Below are positions 1 through 5,857 of a DNA stretch of 9,172 nucleotides, piece after piece. Positions within the stretch are counted from its first letter, which is position 1; the number at the start of each line of letters is the position of its first letter. The stretch covers positions 1-9,172 of the forward strand of contig JANXPK010000224.1 in assembly GCA_025357355.1 (NCBI GenBank), written 5' to 3'. This DNA is from Rhodobacterales bacterium. Lineage in GTDB: Bacteria; Pseudomonadota; Alphaproteobacteria; Rhodobacterales; Rhodobacteraceae. A program made the position numbers and the translations under genes. The notes below the pieces were generated by a model, which saw only the letters and a program-made list of their open reading frames with translations, was not told the origin of the DNA and made no database searches.

Positions 1-261
1 CAGCCGGAAGCCGCGGGCAATCTCTGCCTGCACATCGTGCATCTCGGCGCAGTACTCGGCCACTGGCTTGCCCGCCTTGGCGGCGGCCAGTTCGGCGGGA
101 GTCCCATGCTCGTCGGTAGCGCAGATGAACATGACCTCATCCCCCCGCGCCCGGCAAAACCGGGCGAACAGGTCGGCGGGCAACTGGCTTCCCACCAGAT
201 TGCCCAAATGCTTGATCCCATTGATATAGGGAATGGCCGAGGTGATCAGAATCCGTGCCAT
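1..261 (-). CDS. metG: Methionyl-tRNA synthetase, N-terminal part (runs off the left edge)
   Basis: Cytoplasmic enzyme that charges tRNA(Met) with methionine. Only the first 87 codons are present. They show the start of the class I Rossmann catalytic core: a beta strand ending in SAIPYINGIKHLGN (residues 8-21), where H18-L-G-N21 is the MetRS form of the HIGH signature, followed by the ICATDEHGTPAELAA segment typical of MetRS (residues 46-60). The ATG at 261 is preceded by AAAGGG about six bases upstream, a good ribosome binding site. The gene reads leftward, 80 bp beyond the cytochrome b561 stop, so it may have its own promoter or be read through from that operon. The KMSKS loop and anticodon domain lie outside the window. 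Family assignment is secure; completeness cannot be judged. Confidence 0.93.
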   Translation of the reverse strand, partial: MARILITSAIPYINGIKHLGNLVGSQLPADLFARFCRARGDEVMFICATDEHGTPAELAAAKAGKPVAEYCAEMHDVQAEIARGFRL

Positions 262-279
262 GGCGCGCCCTTTGTCCAA

Positions 280-308
280 GTCGCGCCTCGTTTAGCGCAA
301 GGCGCGAC
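280..308 (-). terminator. Stem-loop between cytochrome b561 and metG
   Basis: Perfect 8-bp inverted repeat, GTCGCGCC (280-287) and GGCGCGAC (301-308), around a 13-base loop. It sits just downstream of the b561 stop codon and 19 bases before the metG start. No U-tract follows on the leftward strand, so a classical intrinsic terminator is doubtful. It could instead be a leader structure or operator for metG. Confidence 0.3.
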
Positions 309-341
309 CAAGGGCCAGACGCTTGCAACACGGGCTCACTT

Positions 342-875
342 TCAGCCGCTGATCATCCGCCGCAAGGTGCCATCCCCCTGCCAAGCCCGCCGCGCCGCCC
401 CCAGAACATGCAGCACCAGCACCGCCATCAGCGTCCGTGTCAGCACCCGGTGCGCCAGAAATCCCCAATGCTCCCAAGCCTCTGACACCGGCGCAATCGG
501 CGGGACCACCCAGGTGTCGGCGAACATCACGTCCAGTCCGGTCGCCGAACTTGCAATCCAGCCTGACAGCGGGATGGCGATGATCAGCCCATAGATCGCC
601 CGGTGTGCCCAGATTGCCACCTGGCGGGTCCAGCCCCCGCCGAGCGGCCCCGGCGGCGGCGAAATGCGGTGCCAGATCAGGCGCAGGACGATCAAGGTAA
701 GGGCGATGAAGCCGCCGGTCTTATGCAGGCCGTAAAGCCACAGATTGGCCAGCCCCGGCTGCAAATGCGAAAGTTTGGTGCCCAGCACCAGCATGGCCAG
801 AATCAGCACCGCCATCGCCCAGTGGATCACCCTGCTGACCAGCCCGTAATGCGTGGGATCGTTCCGCCGGGCCAC
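342..875 (-). CDS. Cytochrome b561 family di-heme membrane protein
   Basis: Inner-membrane b-type cytochrome, 177 residues, close to the usual length of bacterial CybB/YodB-type b561 proteins, which pass electrons from quinol or other donors. Four hydrophobic segments are visible (about residues 15-34, 46-69, 88-110 and 138-160). Four histidines match the expected heme ligands: H18 in RVIHW, H51 in HKTGG, H142 in AHRVL and H156 in VLHVLG. The start is GTG at 875, only three bases after the yceI stop, with a GAG core (GAGTGAA overlapping the yceI end) as the likely ribosome binding site; this implies translational coupling. The yceI-b561 pairing recurs in many proteobacteria (E. coli yceI-yceJ). 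Physiological electron donor and acceptor are unknown. Confidence 0.9.
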   Translation of the reverse strand: MARRNDPTHYGLVSRVIHWAMAVLILAMLVLGTKLSHLQPGLANLWLYGLHKTGGFIALTLIVLRLIWHRISPPPGPLGGGWTRQVAIWAHRAIYGLIIAIPLSGWIASSATGLDVMFADTWVVPPIAPVSEAWEHWGFLAHRVLTRTLMAVLVLHVLGAARRAWQGDGTLRRMISG

Positions 876-878
876 GGT

Positions 879-1448
879 TCACTCAACCCGCTGGATCTGC
901 GCCAGAATATCCAGCCGCACCTGATCGCCCACCATGTCGTTCCACCCGATTGCACCAAAGTCGCTGCGTGCGATGGTGCCGGTCAGCCTGATGCTCAGAT
1001 GGCTCAGATCGCCCGCCACGGCGCCCTGCTGGCGGTAAAGGACGGCGTGCAGAACCTCGGGTCGGGTGACCCCGCGAATGGTGATGTTGCCGGTCACCGT
1101 TGCCCCATCGCCATCGCGCGCAACAGCGGTGCTTAGGAAGGTGATGTTCGGAAACTCTCTGGAATCCAGAACTTTGGGCCCCTTCATCGCCTGGGCGGCA
1201 AAGGGGAAGCTGGCCTCGGCCCCGGTCACGTCCAGTGTAACGGCGACCTTGCTATTGGCGATGTTCTGGAAGTCGATGCTCAGATCGGCTTGGGTGACCG
1301 GCATCTGCCCGGTGATCTTGTCGGGTCCAAAATCAGTCTCGAACCCGACGTTCGATGCGGTGGCTTGCAGCACGTAGTTGCGCGGCGCGGCCATGGCGGC
1401 GGCACTTGTCAGGATCAGACACAGGGCGAGAAAATTGCGCATGAACAT
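879..1448 (-). CDS. yceI: YceI family periplasmic lipid-binding protein
   Basis: Exported single-domain YceI protein, 189 residues. YceI proteins form an extended lipocalin-like beta barrel that binds a polyisoprenoid or other long apolar ligand in the periplasm. Residues 1-21 form a signal peptide ending AAAMAA before PRNYVL, with probable cleavage after MAA. The mature part shows family landmarks: SNVGFETDFGP near its start, a ...LSIDFQNI... strand, SREFPNITFLST in the middle (the conserved FP.I.F segment), GNITIRGVTRPEVL, and a C-terminal FGAIGWNDMVGDQVRLDI close to the usual family ending. Two starts are possible: ATG at 1448 (AGGGG 7 bases upstream) or ATG at 1442 (AAAGG 7 bases upstream). 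The longer is given; the difference is two residues. It lies 53 bp downstream of the imuA-like gene and three bases before cytochrome b561, probably one transcription unit with the latter. Confidence 0.92.
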   Translation of the reverse strand: MFMRNFLALCLILTSAAAMAAPRNYVLQATASNVGFETDFGPDKITGQMPVTQADLSIDFQNIANSKVAVTLDVTGAEASFPFAAQAMKGPKVLDSREFPNITFLSTAVARDGDGATVTGNITIRGVTRPEVLHAVLYRQQGAVAGDLSHLSIRLTGTIARSDFGAIGWNDMVGDQVRLDILAQIQRVE

Positions 1449-1501
1449 ACCTTTGCCCCTGAGTGTACCGGCACAATGGACTTTGGTCTGATCACTTCTG
1501 C

Positions 1502-2140
1502 TTATGGCAGCGGTTCGGCGCTGATCAGCCCACCGCCATCCCGTGCCAGGCGCCAGGCGGCTGGCGGCGCCATGCGGGCGCGCAGGCGCCGCATCACCCA
1601 GGCGCTGCGGCTTTCCAGAAGTGTCGAGGCGCTGGGTGCGGCCTGCATCTGCCAGCGGCTTTCGACGCCTTGCGCGCCGCCGTCTTCCGGCGTCAGCACC
1701 AGAGCCAAGGGCGCCAGACGGCCGCGGTGGCGCGCGGCCTCGGCTCCCGCCTCGCACGCCAGATGCAGGCGGCGGATCGGGGTCAGGGGCGGGGGGGCTG
1801 GCAGATCGGCCAGCACGATCGGCGCCGCCCCCGCCCGCAACGCCTCCTCCATCGCCCACAGCAGATCTTCCGGCCGCCGCGCGCGGGCAAAGATGATCCG
1901 CCCCGGATCGGCCAGATCGCGCAGGCCCGGCGGATACAGCCGCTCGGGCAGCCAGCCCGGAGCAATCCAGATCACCGGCCCCTCGCTCGCGGCCAGGATC
2001 AGCGCGGCAAGTGCGGTGCGCGCCGGCCCGCACAGCTCATGCACCCGCCCGCGTTGCAGCGTCAGCCCCAGCCCGCCGGGCAGCGGTTGTTCGGGCAGGG
2101 CCTTGCGGCCGCTTGAGTCGGTTCGAATGGGCAGCACCAT
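1502..2140 (-). CDS. ImuA/RecA-like protein, probable SOS gene without an imuB partner
   Basis: A 212-residue protein resembling the RecA-fold accessory protein ImuA, which in many bacteria acts with ImuB and DnaE2 in damage-induced mutagenic translesion synthesis. Supporting segments are RVHELCGPARTALAALILA (about 33-51, where RecA has its nucleotide-binding loop), GPVIWIAPGWLPERLYPPGL (54-73), the EDLLWAMEEALRAGAAPIVLADLP strand-helix (91-114), TPIRRLHLACEAG, and GAQGVESRWQMQ followed by a LRARMAPPAAWRL tail. The Walker A lysine (GKT/S) is absent, so ATP binding is doubtful. A canonical alphaproteobacterial LexA box lies 15 bases upstream of the ATG, which supports the DNA damage assignment. 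Unusually, neither imuB nor dnaE2 follows; yceI does. The alternative is an uncharacterised paralogue. Identification is by remembered motifs, hence moderate confidence. Confidence 0.65.
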   Translation of the reverse strand: MVLPIRTDSSGRKALPEQPLPGGLGLTLQRGRVHELCGPARTALAALILAASEGPVIWIAPGWLPERLYPPGLRDLADPGRIIFARARRPEDLLWAMEEALRAGAAPIVLADLPAPPPLTPIRRLHLACEAGAEAARHRGRLAPLALVLTPEDGGAQGVESRWQMQAAPSASTLLESRSAWVMRRLRARMAPPAAWRLARDGGGLISAEPLP

Positions 2141-2155
2141 GCCCGATCTTACGAT

Positions 2156-2170
2156 GTTCCCGGTACGTTC
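2156..2170 (-). promoter_or_regulatory. LexA-binding site (SOS box)
   Basis: Exact match to the alphaproteobacterial SOS box GTTC-N7-GTTC: GTTC at 2156-2159, seven bases, GTTC at 2167-2170. It lies 15 bases upstream of the imuA-like start at 2140, where a bound LexA repressor would block transcription. The motif spacing is known from Rhodobacter, Caulobacter and rhizobia; operation here is inferred. Confidence 0.75.
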
Positions 2171-2205
2171 TCAAGCCATCAACCTACCCATCGCGGCCAC
2201 ACCGT

Positions 2206-2349
2206 GATTCGCAAGATTATGGTTAACGTGAAAGGAGGGCCGAAAACCTCGCATCGGGTGTAGAGGCATTGTAGGCGGAATGTAGGTGGTTTGTAGGTCG
2301 TTCATCTTTGGTTAAACATGCCAATTAACAGCGCGAACTCAAGGGCTTG
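2206..2349 (+). repeat. Left copy of 144-bp inverted repeat with 11-bp iterons
   Basis: This copy occupies most of the 318-bp gap between the imuA-like gene and the aldo/keto reductase. Its reverse complement recurs at 4695-4837. The core 2251-2329 matches the other copy at 70 of 79 positions by hand count, without gaps. Inside are four direct repeats beginning TGTAG at 2259, 2270, 2281 and 2292 (period exactly 11 bp, about one helical turn), then the palindrome GTTAA-N9-TTAAC at 2311-2329. Both copies begin GATTCGCA, carry TTATGGTTAA, and end CTCAAGGGCTTG. The stretch 2350-2448 holds no feature I can name. Function is unknown: protein-binding array, dispersed intergenic repeat or element end. 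Confidence 0.85.
2259..2302 (+). repeat. Four 11-bp TGTAG iterons (left array)
   Basis: Tandem units TGTAGAGGCAT, TGTAGGCGGAA, TGTAGGTGGTT and TGTAGGTCGTT. The first five bases are invariant and the last six vary, which looks like a row of protein-binding sites on one DNA face rather than simple sequence slippage. The same four-unit order is preserved in the second copy. Confidence 0.8.
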
Positions 2350-2458
2350 GCGTCCACGACCTTCCGAGATTTCCGCGCCGATCTGCAACGCGGCCCGACA
2401 GCAAAGTGGATGCACTCGACCGCAATTCGCCTTAGGGTCACCCCAAACGGAGGGCGAC

Positions 2459-3502
2459 ATGCAACAGGTGCGATTGGGTCAAACCGCCATTTCAGTATCG
2501 GCATTGTGCCTTGGCACCATGACCTGGGGCATCCAGAACACTCAGGCCGATGGCCACGCCCAGGCCGATATGGCTATCGCCGCAGGCCTGAATTTCTGGG
2601 ACACCGCCGAGATGTATCCGGTCAATCCGGTCAGCGCCAAGACCGTCGGGCGGACCGAGGAAATCATCGGCTCGTGGATCGCAGCTCGCGGCGGGCGGTC
2701 GCGGCTGGTGCTGGCGACCAAGGTCACCGGCGCTGGGCAACCGGCCGTGCGCGCCGGCGCGGCTCTGACCGGCGCAGTCCTGCGTCAGGCCGTCGAAGGC
2801 TCGCTCAAACGCCTGCACACCGACTACATCGACCTATACCAACTGCATTGGCCAAACCGCGATACCTATCATTTTCGCGACATATGGGCCTATGATCCGC
2901 GTGGGCCGGAAAAGGCGCAAATCGAAGCGCATATGATTGAAATACTGGAAACTTCCGCCGATCTGATTGCTCAGGGCAAGATCCGCTACATTGCACTTTC
3001 CAATGAAACCGTGTGGGGGGCGTCGCGCTGGCTGGCCCTGTCCGAGGCGCACGGACTGCCGCGCGTGGCAACCATCCAGAACGAATATTCCCTGCTTTGC
3101 CGTCAGTTCGACAGCGATTGGGCCGAGCTTTCGGTGCGCGAGGACCTGCCGCTTCTGGCATTCTCGCCGCTTGCCGCTGGCATCCTGTCGGGCAAATATG
3201 TCGGCGACGTGACGCCCGAAGGCACCCGGCGGGCGCTGAATGCCACGCTGAGCAACCGCATCACGCCGCAGGTTTTTCCTGCAACAGCCGCCTACCTCGG
3301 GGTCGCCGCACACCATGGGCTCGACCCTTGCCAGATGGCACTCGCGTTCTGCCGGCAGCGGCCGTTTCAGACCATCCCGATCATCGGGGCCACCAATCTG
3401 GAGCAGTTGGCGAGCAACATCGCAGCCGCCGAGTTGCAGCTTTCCGACGAGGTTCTCGCCGATATCGACGCCGCTCACCGCAGCCATCCGCAACCCTATT
3501 GA
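2459..3502 (+). CDS. tas: NADP(H)-dependent aldo/keto reductase, Tas-like
   Basis: Cytoplasmic TIM-barrel oxidoreductase of the aldo/keto reductase superfamily, 347 residues, essentially the length of E. coli Tas (346). The catalytic tetrad is visible: D48 and Y53 in NFWDTAEMYPV, K88 in LVLATKVTG and H130 in LYQLHWP. The sequence tracks Tas along its length (LGTMTWGIQNTQADGHAQ, AEMYPV, GKIRYIALSNET, IQNEYSLL, GLDPCQMALAF, PIIGATNLEQL). The ATG at 2459 is chosen because GGAGG lies five bases upstream (2449-2453) and homology begins there; the reading frame is open back to 2318 but that part is not protein-like. Substrate is unknown; E. coli Tas was found by suppression of a tyrosine auxotrophy. 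It is the first of three rightward genes, 110 bp downstream of the left iteron repeat. Confidence 0.9.
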   Translation: MQQVRLGQTAISVSALCLGTMTWGIQNTQADGHAQADMAIAAGLNFWDTAEMYPVNPVSAKTVGRTEEIIGSWIAARGGRSRLVLATKVTGAGQPAVRAGAALTGAVLRQAVEGSLKRLHTDYIDLYQLHWPNRDTYHFRDIWAYDPRGPEKAQIEAHMIEILETSADLIAQGKIRYIALSNETVWGASRWLALSEAHGLPRVATIQNEYSLLCRQFDSDWAELSVREDLPLLAFSPLAAGILSGKYVGDVTPEGTRRALNATLSNRITPQVFPATAAYLGVAAHHGLDPCQMALAFCRQRPFQTIPIIGATNLEQLASNIAAAELQLSDEVLADIDAAHRSHPQPY

Positions 3503-3566
3503 GGCCACATCCCACACAGGCCCCTTGTAACCCAACCCGGCATGAGGCCTTGTCTGCCTAACCAAC

Positions 3567-4157
3567 ATGAGTGCTGAAATGCGCTGGATACTACTAGCCC
3601 TTGCTTTCTCTCTGCTGTGCGCCTGTCAGTTGACAGCGCCCGCCGGCCAGGAAATGGCTGCACCCAAAGCCACAGGCATCACCGGGCTGTCCACAGACGC
3701 TATTTCCGTCACGACCCTCGGTTCCCCCGCTCAGACCACAAAGCCTGCCCCCAAGGCAGCGGCCAACCCACCACCCTCGCGGCCCGAGGTTGCGCCTCCG
3801 CCGGTCCGGATCGCGACGGCGCAGACCCCGCATCCCAAGCCGCGCCCGACGACGCTTGGACAGGCGGCGATGAAGCCGGTTGCGTCACCTGCAGCGGCCA
3901 CCCCACCCGCAAAGCCCAAGACGGCCGAGCAGCTTTTGTGCGAAAAGTCGGGCGGGCAATGGGCGGTCGCCGGAACAACCGGCGCCAATCTTTGCGTGAA
4001 ACCCACGCATGATGGCGGCAAGCTTTGTACCAAAAAGGGCGACTGCGAAGGAATGTGTCTTGCAAGATCAAATACTTGCGCGCCGTTTGCACCGCTGTTC
4101 GGTTGCAACGACGTGTTGGACAAGGATGGACGCGCGGTGACCCTGTGCATCGATTGA
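3567..4157 (+). CDS. Cys-rich lipoprotein with Pro/Ala linker
   Basis: Function not recognised; 196 residues in three parts. (1) A lipoprotein signal peptide ending FSLLCAC, with C20 the likely lipidated residue. (2) A low-complexity linker rich in Pro, Ala, Thr and Lys (about 24-117), suited to spanning the periplasm or peptidoglycan. (3) A compact C-terminal domain (about 120-196) with eight cysteines, in LLCEK, NLCVK, KLCTK, GDCEGMC, NTCAP, FGCND and TLCID, implying up to four disulfides in an oxidising compartment. I recall similar tails in hypothetical proteins of Rhodobacterales, but no function. The ATG at 3567 has no clear ribosome binding site. The internal ATG at 3579 has GAG seven bases upstream and still gives a full signal peptide, so it may be the true start. 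The last 13 bases overlap the lipocalin gene. Confidence 0.75.
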   Translation: MSAEMRWILLALAFSLLCACQLTAPAGQEMAAPKATGITGLSTDAISVTTLGSPAQTTKPAPKAAANPPPSRPEVAPPPVRIATAQTPHPKPRPTTLGQAAMKPVASPAAATPPAKPKTAEQLLCEKSGGQWAVAGTTGANLCVKPTHDGGKLCTKKGDCEGMCLARSNTCAPFAPLFGCNDVLDKDGRAVTLCID

Positions 4158-4642
4158 TCCGTGCCGCCGCGCTGATGCTGCTTGCTGCCTGCGCGCACCA
4201 TGCCACCCCTACAGCCGTCACCTTTCGCACAGCTTCGGCCCCGATCTATTCCTCTGCCGTGCTTGATCCGGCACGCCTTGCAGGCCGCTGGCACCAGGTC
4301 GCGACCTTTGCGCCAGGGGGCAAGGCGGGTTGCGCACCGGGCGATGTGGACATCGCCGCAACGGGTCAAGCGCGGTGGGATCTGTGCTTGACGGGGCGAG
4401 AAATTACTGGGGCCGGCCCCTTTGTCATGACGCGGCCCGGGCGATTTGCCATCAGGGGCATGGAGGATTGGTGGGTGCTTTGGGCCGATGCCGACTACCG
4501 CACGCTGGTGGTCGGCACACCCTCTGGCCAGTTTGGATTTGTGCTGAATCGTGGCGCGACGTTGCCGCCAGACCGGTTGAAGGCCGCAAAAGACATCGCT
4601 CGGTTCAACGGTTACGCCATCGACATGTTCGTGGTTTTCTAG
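4145..4642 (+). CDS. Lipocalin-family lipoprotein (Blc-like)
   Basis: Probable membrane-anchored lipocalin, 165 residues; bacterial lipocalins such as Blc bind lipids or fatty acids at the envelope. The signal peptide MHRLIRAAALMLLAAC has the lipobox LAAC, lipidated at C16. The lipocalin signature follows in LAGRWHQVATF (the G-x-W motif), and the second landmark in WWVLWADADYRTLVVGTPSGQFGFVLNR, which matches the YWVL..D.DY...VG.P form of Blc-type proteins. The frame is open from 4025, but the upstream part is a shadow of the preceding gene. The GTG at 4145 is chosen since it yields a compact signal peptide and has GGTGA four bases upstream; TTG at 4154 is an alternative. It overlaps the preceding lipoprotein by 13 bases, implying translational coupling. 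Ligand is unknown. Confidence 0.85.
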   Translation: MHRLIRAAALMLLAACAHHATPTAVTFRTASAPIYSSAVLDPARLAGRWHQVATFAPGGKAGCAPGDVDIAATGQARWDLCLTGREITGAGPFVMTRPGRFAIRGMEDWWVLWADADYRTLVVGTPSGQFGFVLNRGATLPPDRLKAAKDIARFNGYAIDMFVVF

Positions 4643-4694
4643 GGTGTATGCGGGAACGGGAGGATGGCTGATCTGGCCGACCATCTGGTGTCGA

Positions 4695-4837
4695 CAAGCC
4701 CTTGAGAACGCCGCGTTAATTGGCCTGATTAACGGAAGATGAACGACCTACAAAGTACCTACATTCGGCCTACATTGCCTCTACACCAGATGCGAAGTTT
4801 CCGGCCCGCAGTCTGCATTAACCATAAACTGCGAATC
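4695..4837 (-). repeat. Right copy of the 144-bp inverted repeat with 11-bp iterons
   Basis: Reverse complement of the repeat at 2206-2349, filling most of the 260-bp gap between two convergent genes (lipocalin ending at 4642, regulator ending at 4903). That position has no gene start nearby, so a simple promoter role shared with the left copy is unlikely. Iterons appear on this strand as CTACA at 4748, 4759, 4770 and 4781, again with an exact 11-bp period, and the palindrome GTTAA-N9-TTAAC lies at 4715-4733. The flanks 4643-4694 and 4838-4856 show nothing further. Confidence 0.85.
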
Positions 4838-4856
4838 GGTGGAGCGGGCCGGACGA

Positions 4857-4878
4857 TGTTCGGCCAAAGCCGATGGAA
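4857..4878 (-). terminator. Hairpin downstream of the XRE regulator
   Basis: TCGGC-CAAA-GCCGA at 4860-4873 forms a 5-bp stem with a four-base loop, extendable by GTTC/GAAC across a 2-base bulge. It lies 25 bases past the regulator stop codon. There is no U-tract, so the terminator role is tentative. Confidence 0.3.
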
Positions 4879-4902
4879 CGTTTCCGGACGGCTGCATTTG
4901 CC

Positions 4903-5760
4903 CTAGCCAAGCGACTGCCGCAATACGCGCAGGTGGTTTGCAGTTTCGCGGGTGCCAAACTGAGCCTCGCGCACCAGCCAGTCGAAATGTTGCGTGACCT
5001 CGGCGACCTTGGCCTTGTCGCCAAAGGCAAAGTAGCTGCGGCCAAGATAGATCACGGCCAGCTTTGGGCCAAAGACCGTGACCGGCGCCGAAAACACCTT
5101 GTGGGCATCGAACAGATACAGCCGCAACGCCGGGTAAAGCTCGTCGCACAGGCTGATCAGATGGTCGATCTGGGCGCGCCGGGTGGCGAGGGGAATGCCG
5201 TCCCAATAGCCGGTGGCAGCCCCGAAACTGGCGAATTCATCCAGCGGCATCGCGATTTCAAAATCCATCCGGACCTCGCGCAACAAGGCCAGCTGCGCCT
5301 CGAAGCTGGCAAAAGCCTGGGCCCCATGATGACCAAGGGCGTCGCGGTATTCCCACAACACCACGTCTCGGGTTTTCAGGATGTCGGGCAGGGTCGCGGG
5401 CACGTGACGGATCTTGTAGCCTGCCGCCGCGCGATGCCAGCCAAAGATCGTGGCGTCAAAGAGCGCCCGCGTTGCGGGAACCGACTGCACGGCGGCATCG
5501 AGCAGCGCCTCGGCGGGTTCGGGATGTTCGGTCAGCCCCAAAAGCCAATCGGTCGAAACCGCAAGGGCCTGGGCGCAATCGGCGGCGATCTGGGCATTTG
5601 GCAGCCGGGTGCCGGGGGCCAGCAAGGCGGAAATCGTCGAGCGGTCGACGCCGACGGCCCGTGCCAGACCGCTCTGGGTCTGACCGCAGCGGCCAAGAGC
5701 CTCTGCAAGGCGTTGGCGAAACAGATCGGCCCGGTCACGTTTGTCAATGAAGTCAACCAT
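4903..5760 (-). CDS. XRE-type helix-turn-helix transcriptional regulator
   Basis: DNA-binding regulator of 285 residues. The N-terminal Cro/C1-type domain (about 10-76) shows QSGLARAVGVDRSTISALLA (helix-turn-helix, 29-48), then LPNAQIAADCAQALAVSTDWLLGL, the usual closing helices. The remaining ~200 residues are a mixed domain I cannot name, probably a sensor or multimerisation domain (note YWDGIPLATRRAQIDHLISLCDELYPALRLYLFDA). The ATG at 5760 (MVDFIDKRDRADLFRQRL) is preferred over the open frame reaching 5835, because the added residues would be atypical before the domain. It is divergent from a fatty acid desaturase, 97 bp apart, so it may control that gene and itself. The signal it senses is not deducible. 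Confidence 0.85.
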   Translation of the reverse strand: MVDFIDKRDRADLFRQRLAEALGRCGQTQSGLARAVGVDRSTISALLAPGTRLPNAQIAADCAQALAVSTDWLLGLTEHPEPAEALLDAAVQSVPATRALFDATIFGWHRAAAGYKIRHVPATLPDILKTRDVVLWEYRDALGHHGAQAFASFEAQLALLREVRMDFEIAMPLDEFASFGAATGYWDGIPLATRRAQIDHLISLCDELYPALRLYLFDAHKVFSAPVTVFGPKLAVIYLGRSYFAFGDKAKVAEVTQHFDWLVREAQFGTRETANHLRVLRQSLG

Positions 5761-5822
5761 CCGCTGGCTTTCCAGAACAAGAATGACCAGATGTTGCGCA
5801 TTACCGGAATTCCAAGACAAGG

Positions 5823-5835
5823 GTGAATCTGTCAC
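5823..5835. promoter_or_regulatory. Candidate operator in the regulator-desaturase divergent promoter
   Basis: Palindrome GTGA-N5-TCAC in the 97-bp gap between the divergent XRE regulator and desaturase, 22 bases upstream of the desaturase start. A second short palindrome, GGAATTCC, lies at 5806-5813 in the same gap. Either could be the regulator's binding site; both may be chance. Confidence 0.3.
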
Positions 5836-5857
5836 ATTGGGTAAAAAAGGCTGTAAG

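Noticed and set aside
879..2033. Long leftward open frame of 384 codons covering yceI and much of the imuA-like gene
   Set aside because: Only its last ~189 codons are YceI-like, with a signal peptide and ribosome binding sites at 1442-1460. The upstream part is Arg/Gly/Pro-rich out-of-frame translation of the imuA-like gene.
2259..2302. TGTAG repeats as a small CRISPR array
   Set aside because: The units are 11 bp with no separate spacers, far below CRISPR repeat size, and there are no cas genes.
2318..2458. Longer N-terminus for the aldo/keto reductase
   Set aside because: The added 47 residues are not protein-family-like, start within the inverted repeat, and a strong GGAGG site fits the ATG at 2459.
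2206..4837. Classical insertion sequence
   Set aside because: No transposase gene or target-site duplication is present, and the enclosed genes are metabolic and envelope genes.
4873..5826. Rightward open frame of 317 codons opposite the XRE regulator
   Set aside because: It is antisense to a gene with a clear helix-turn-helix domain, and its translation lacks recognisable domains. High GC explains the long open frame.
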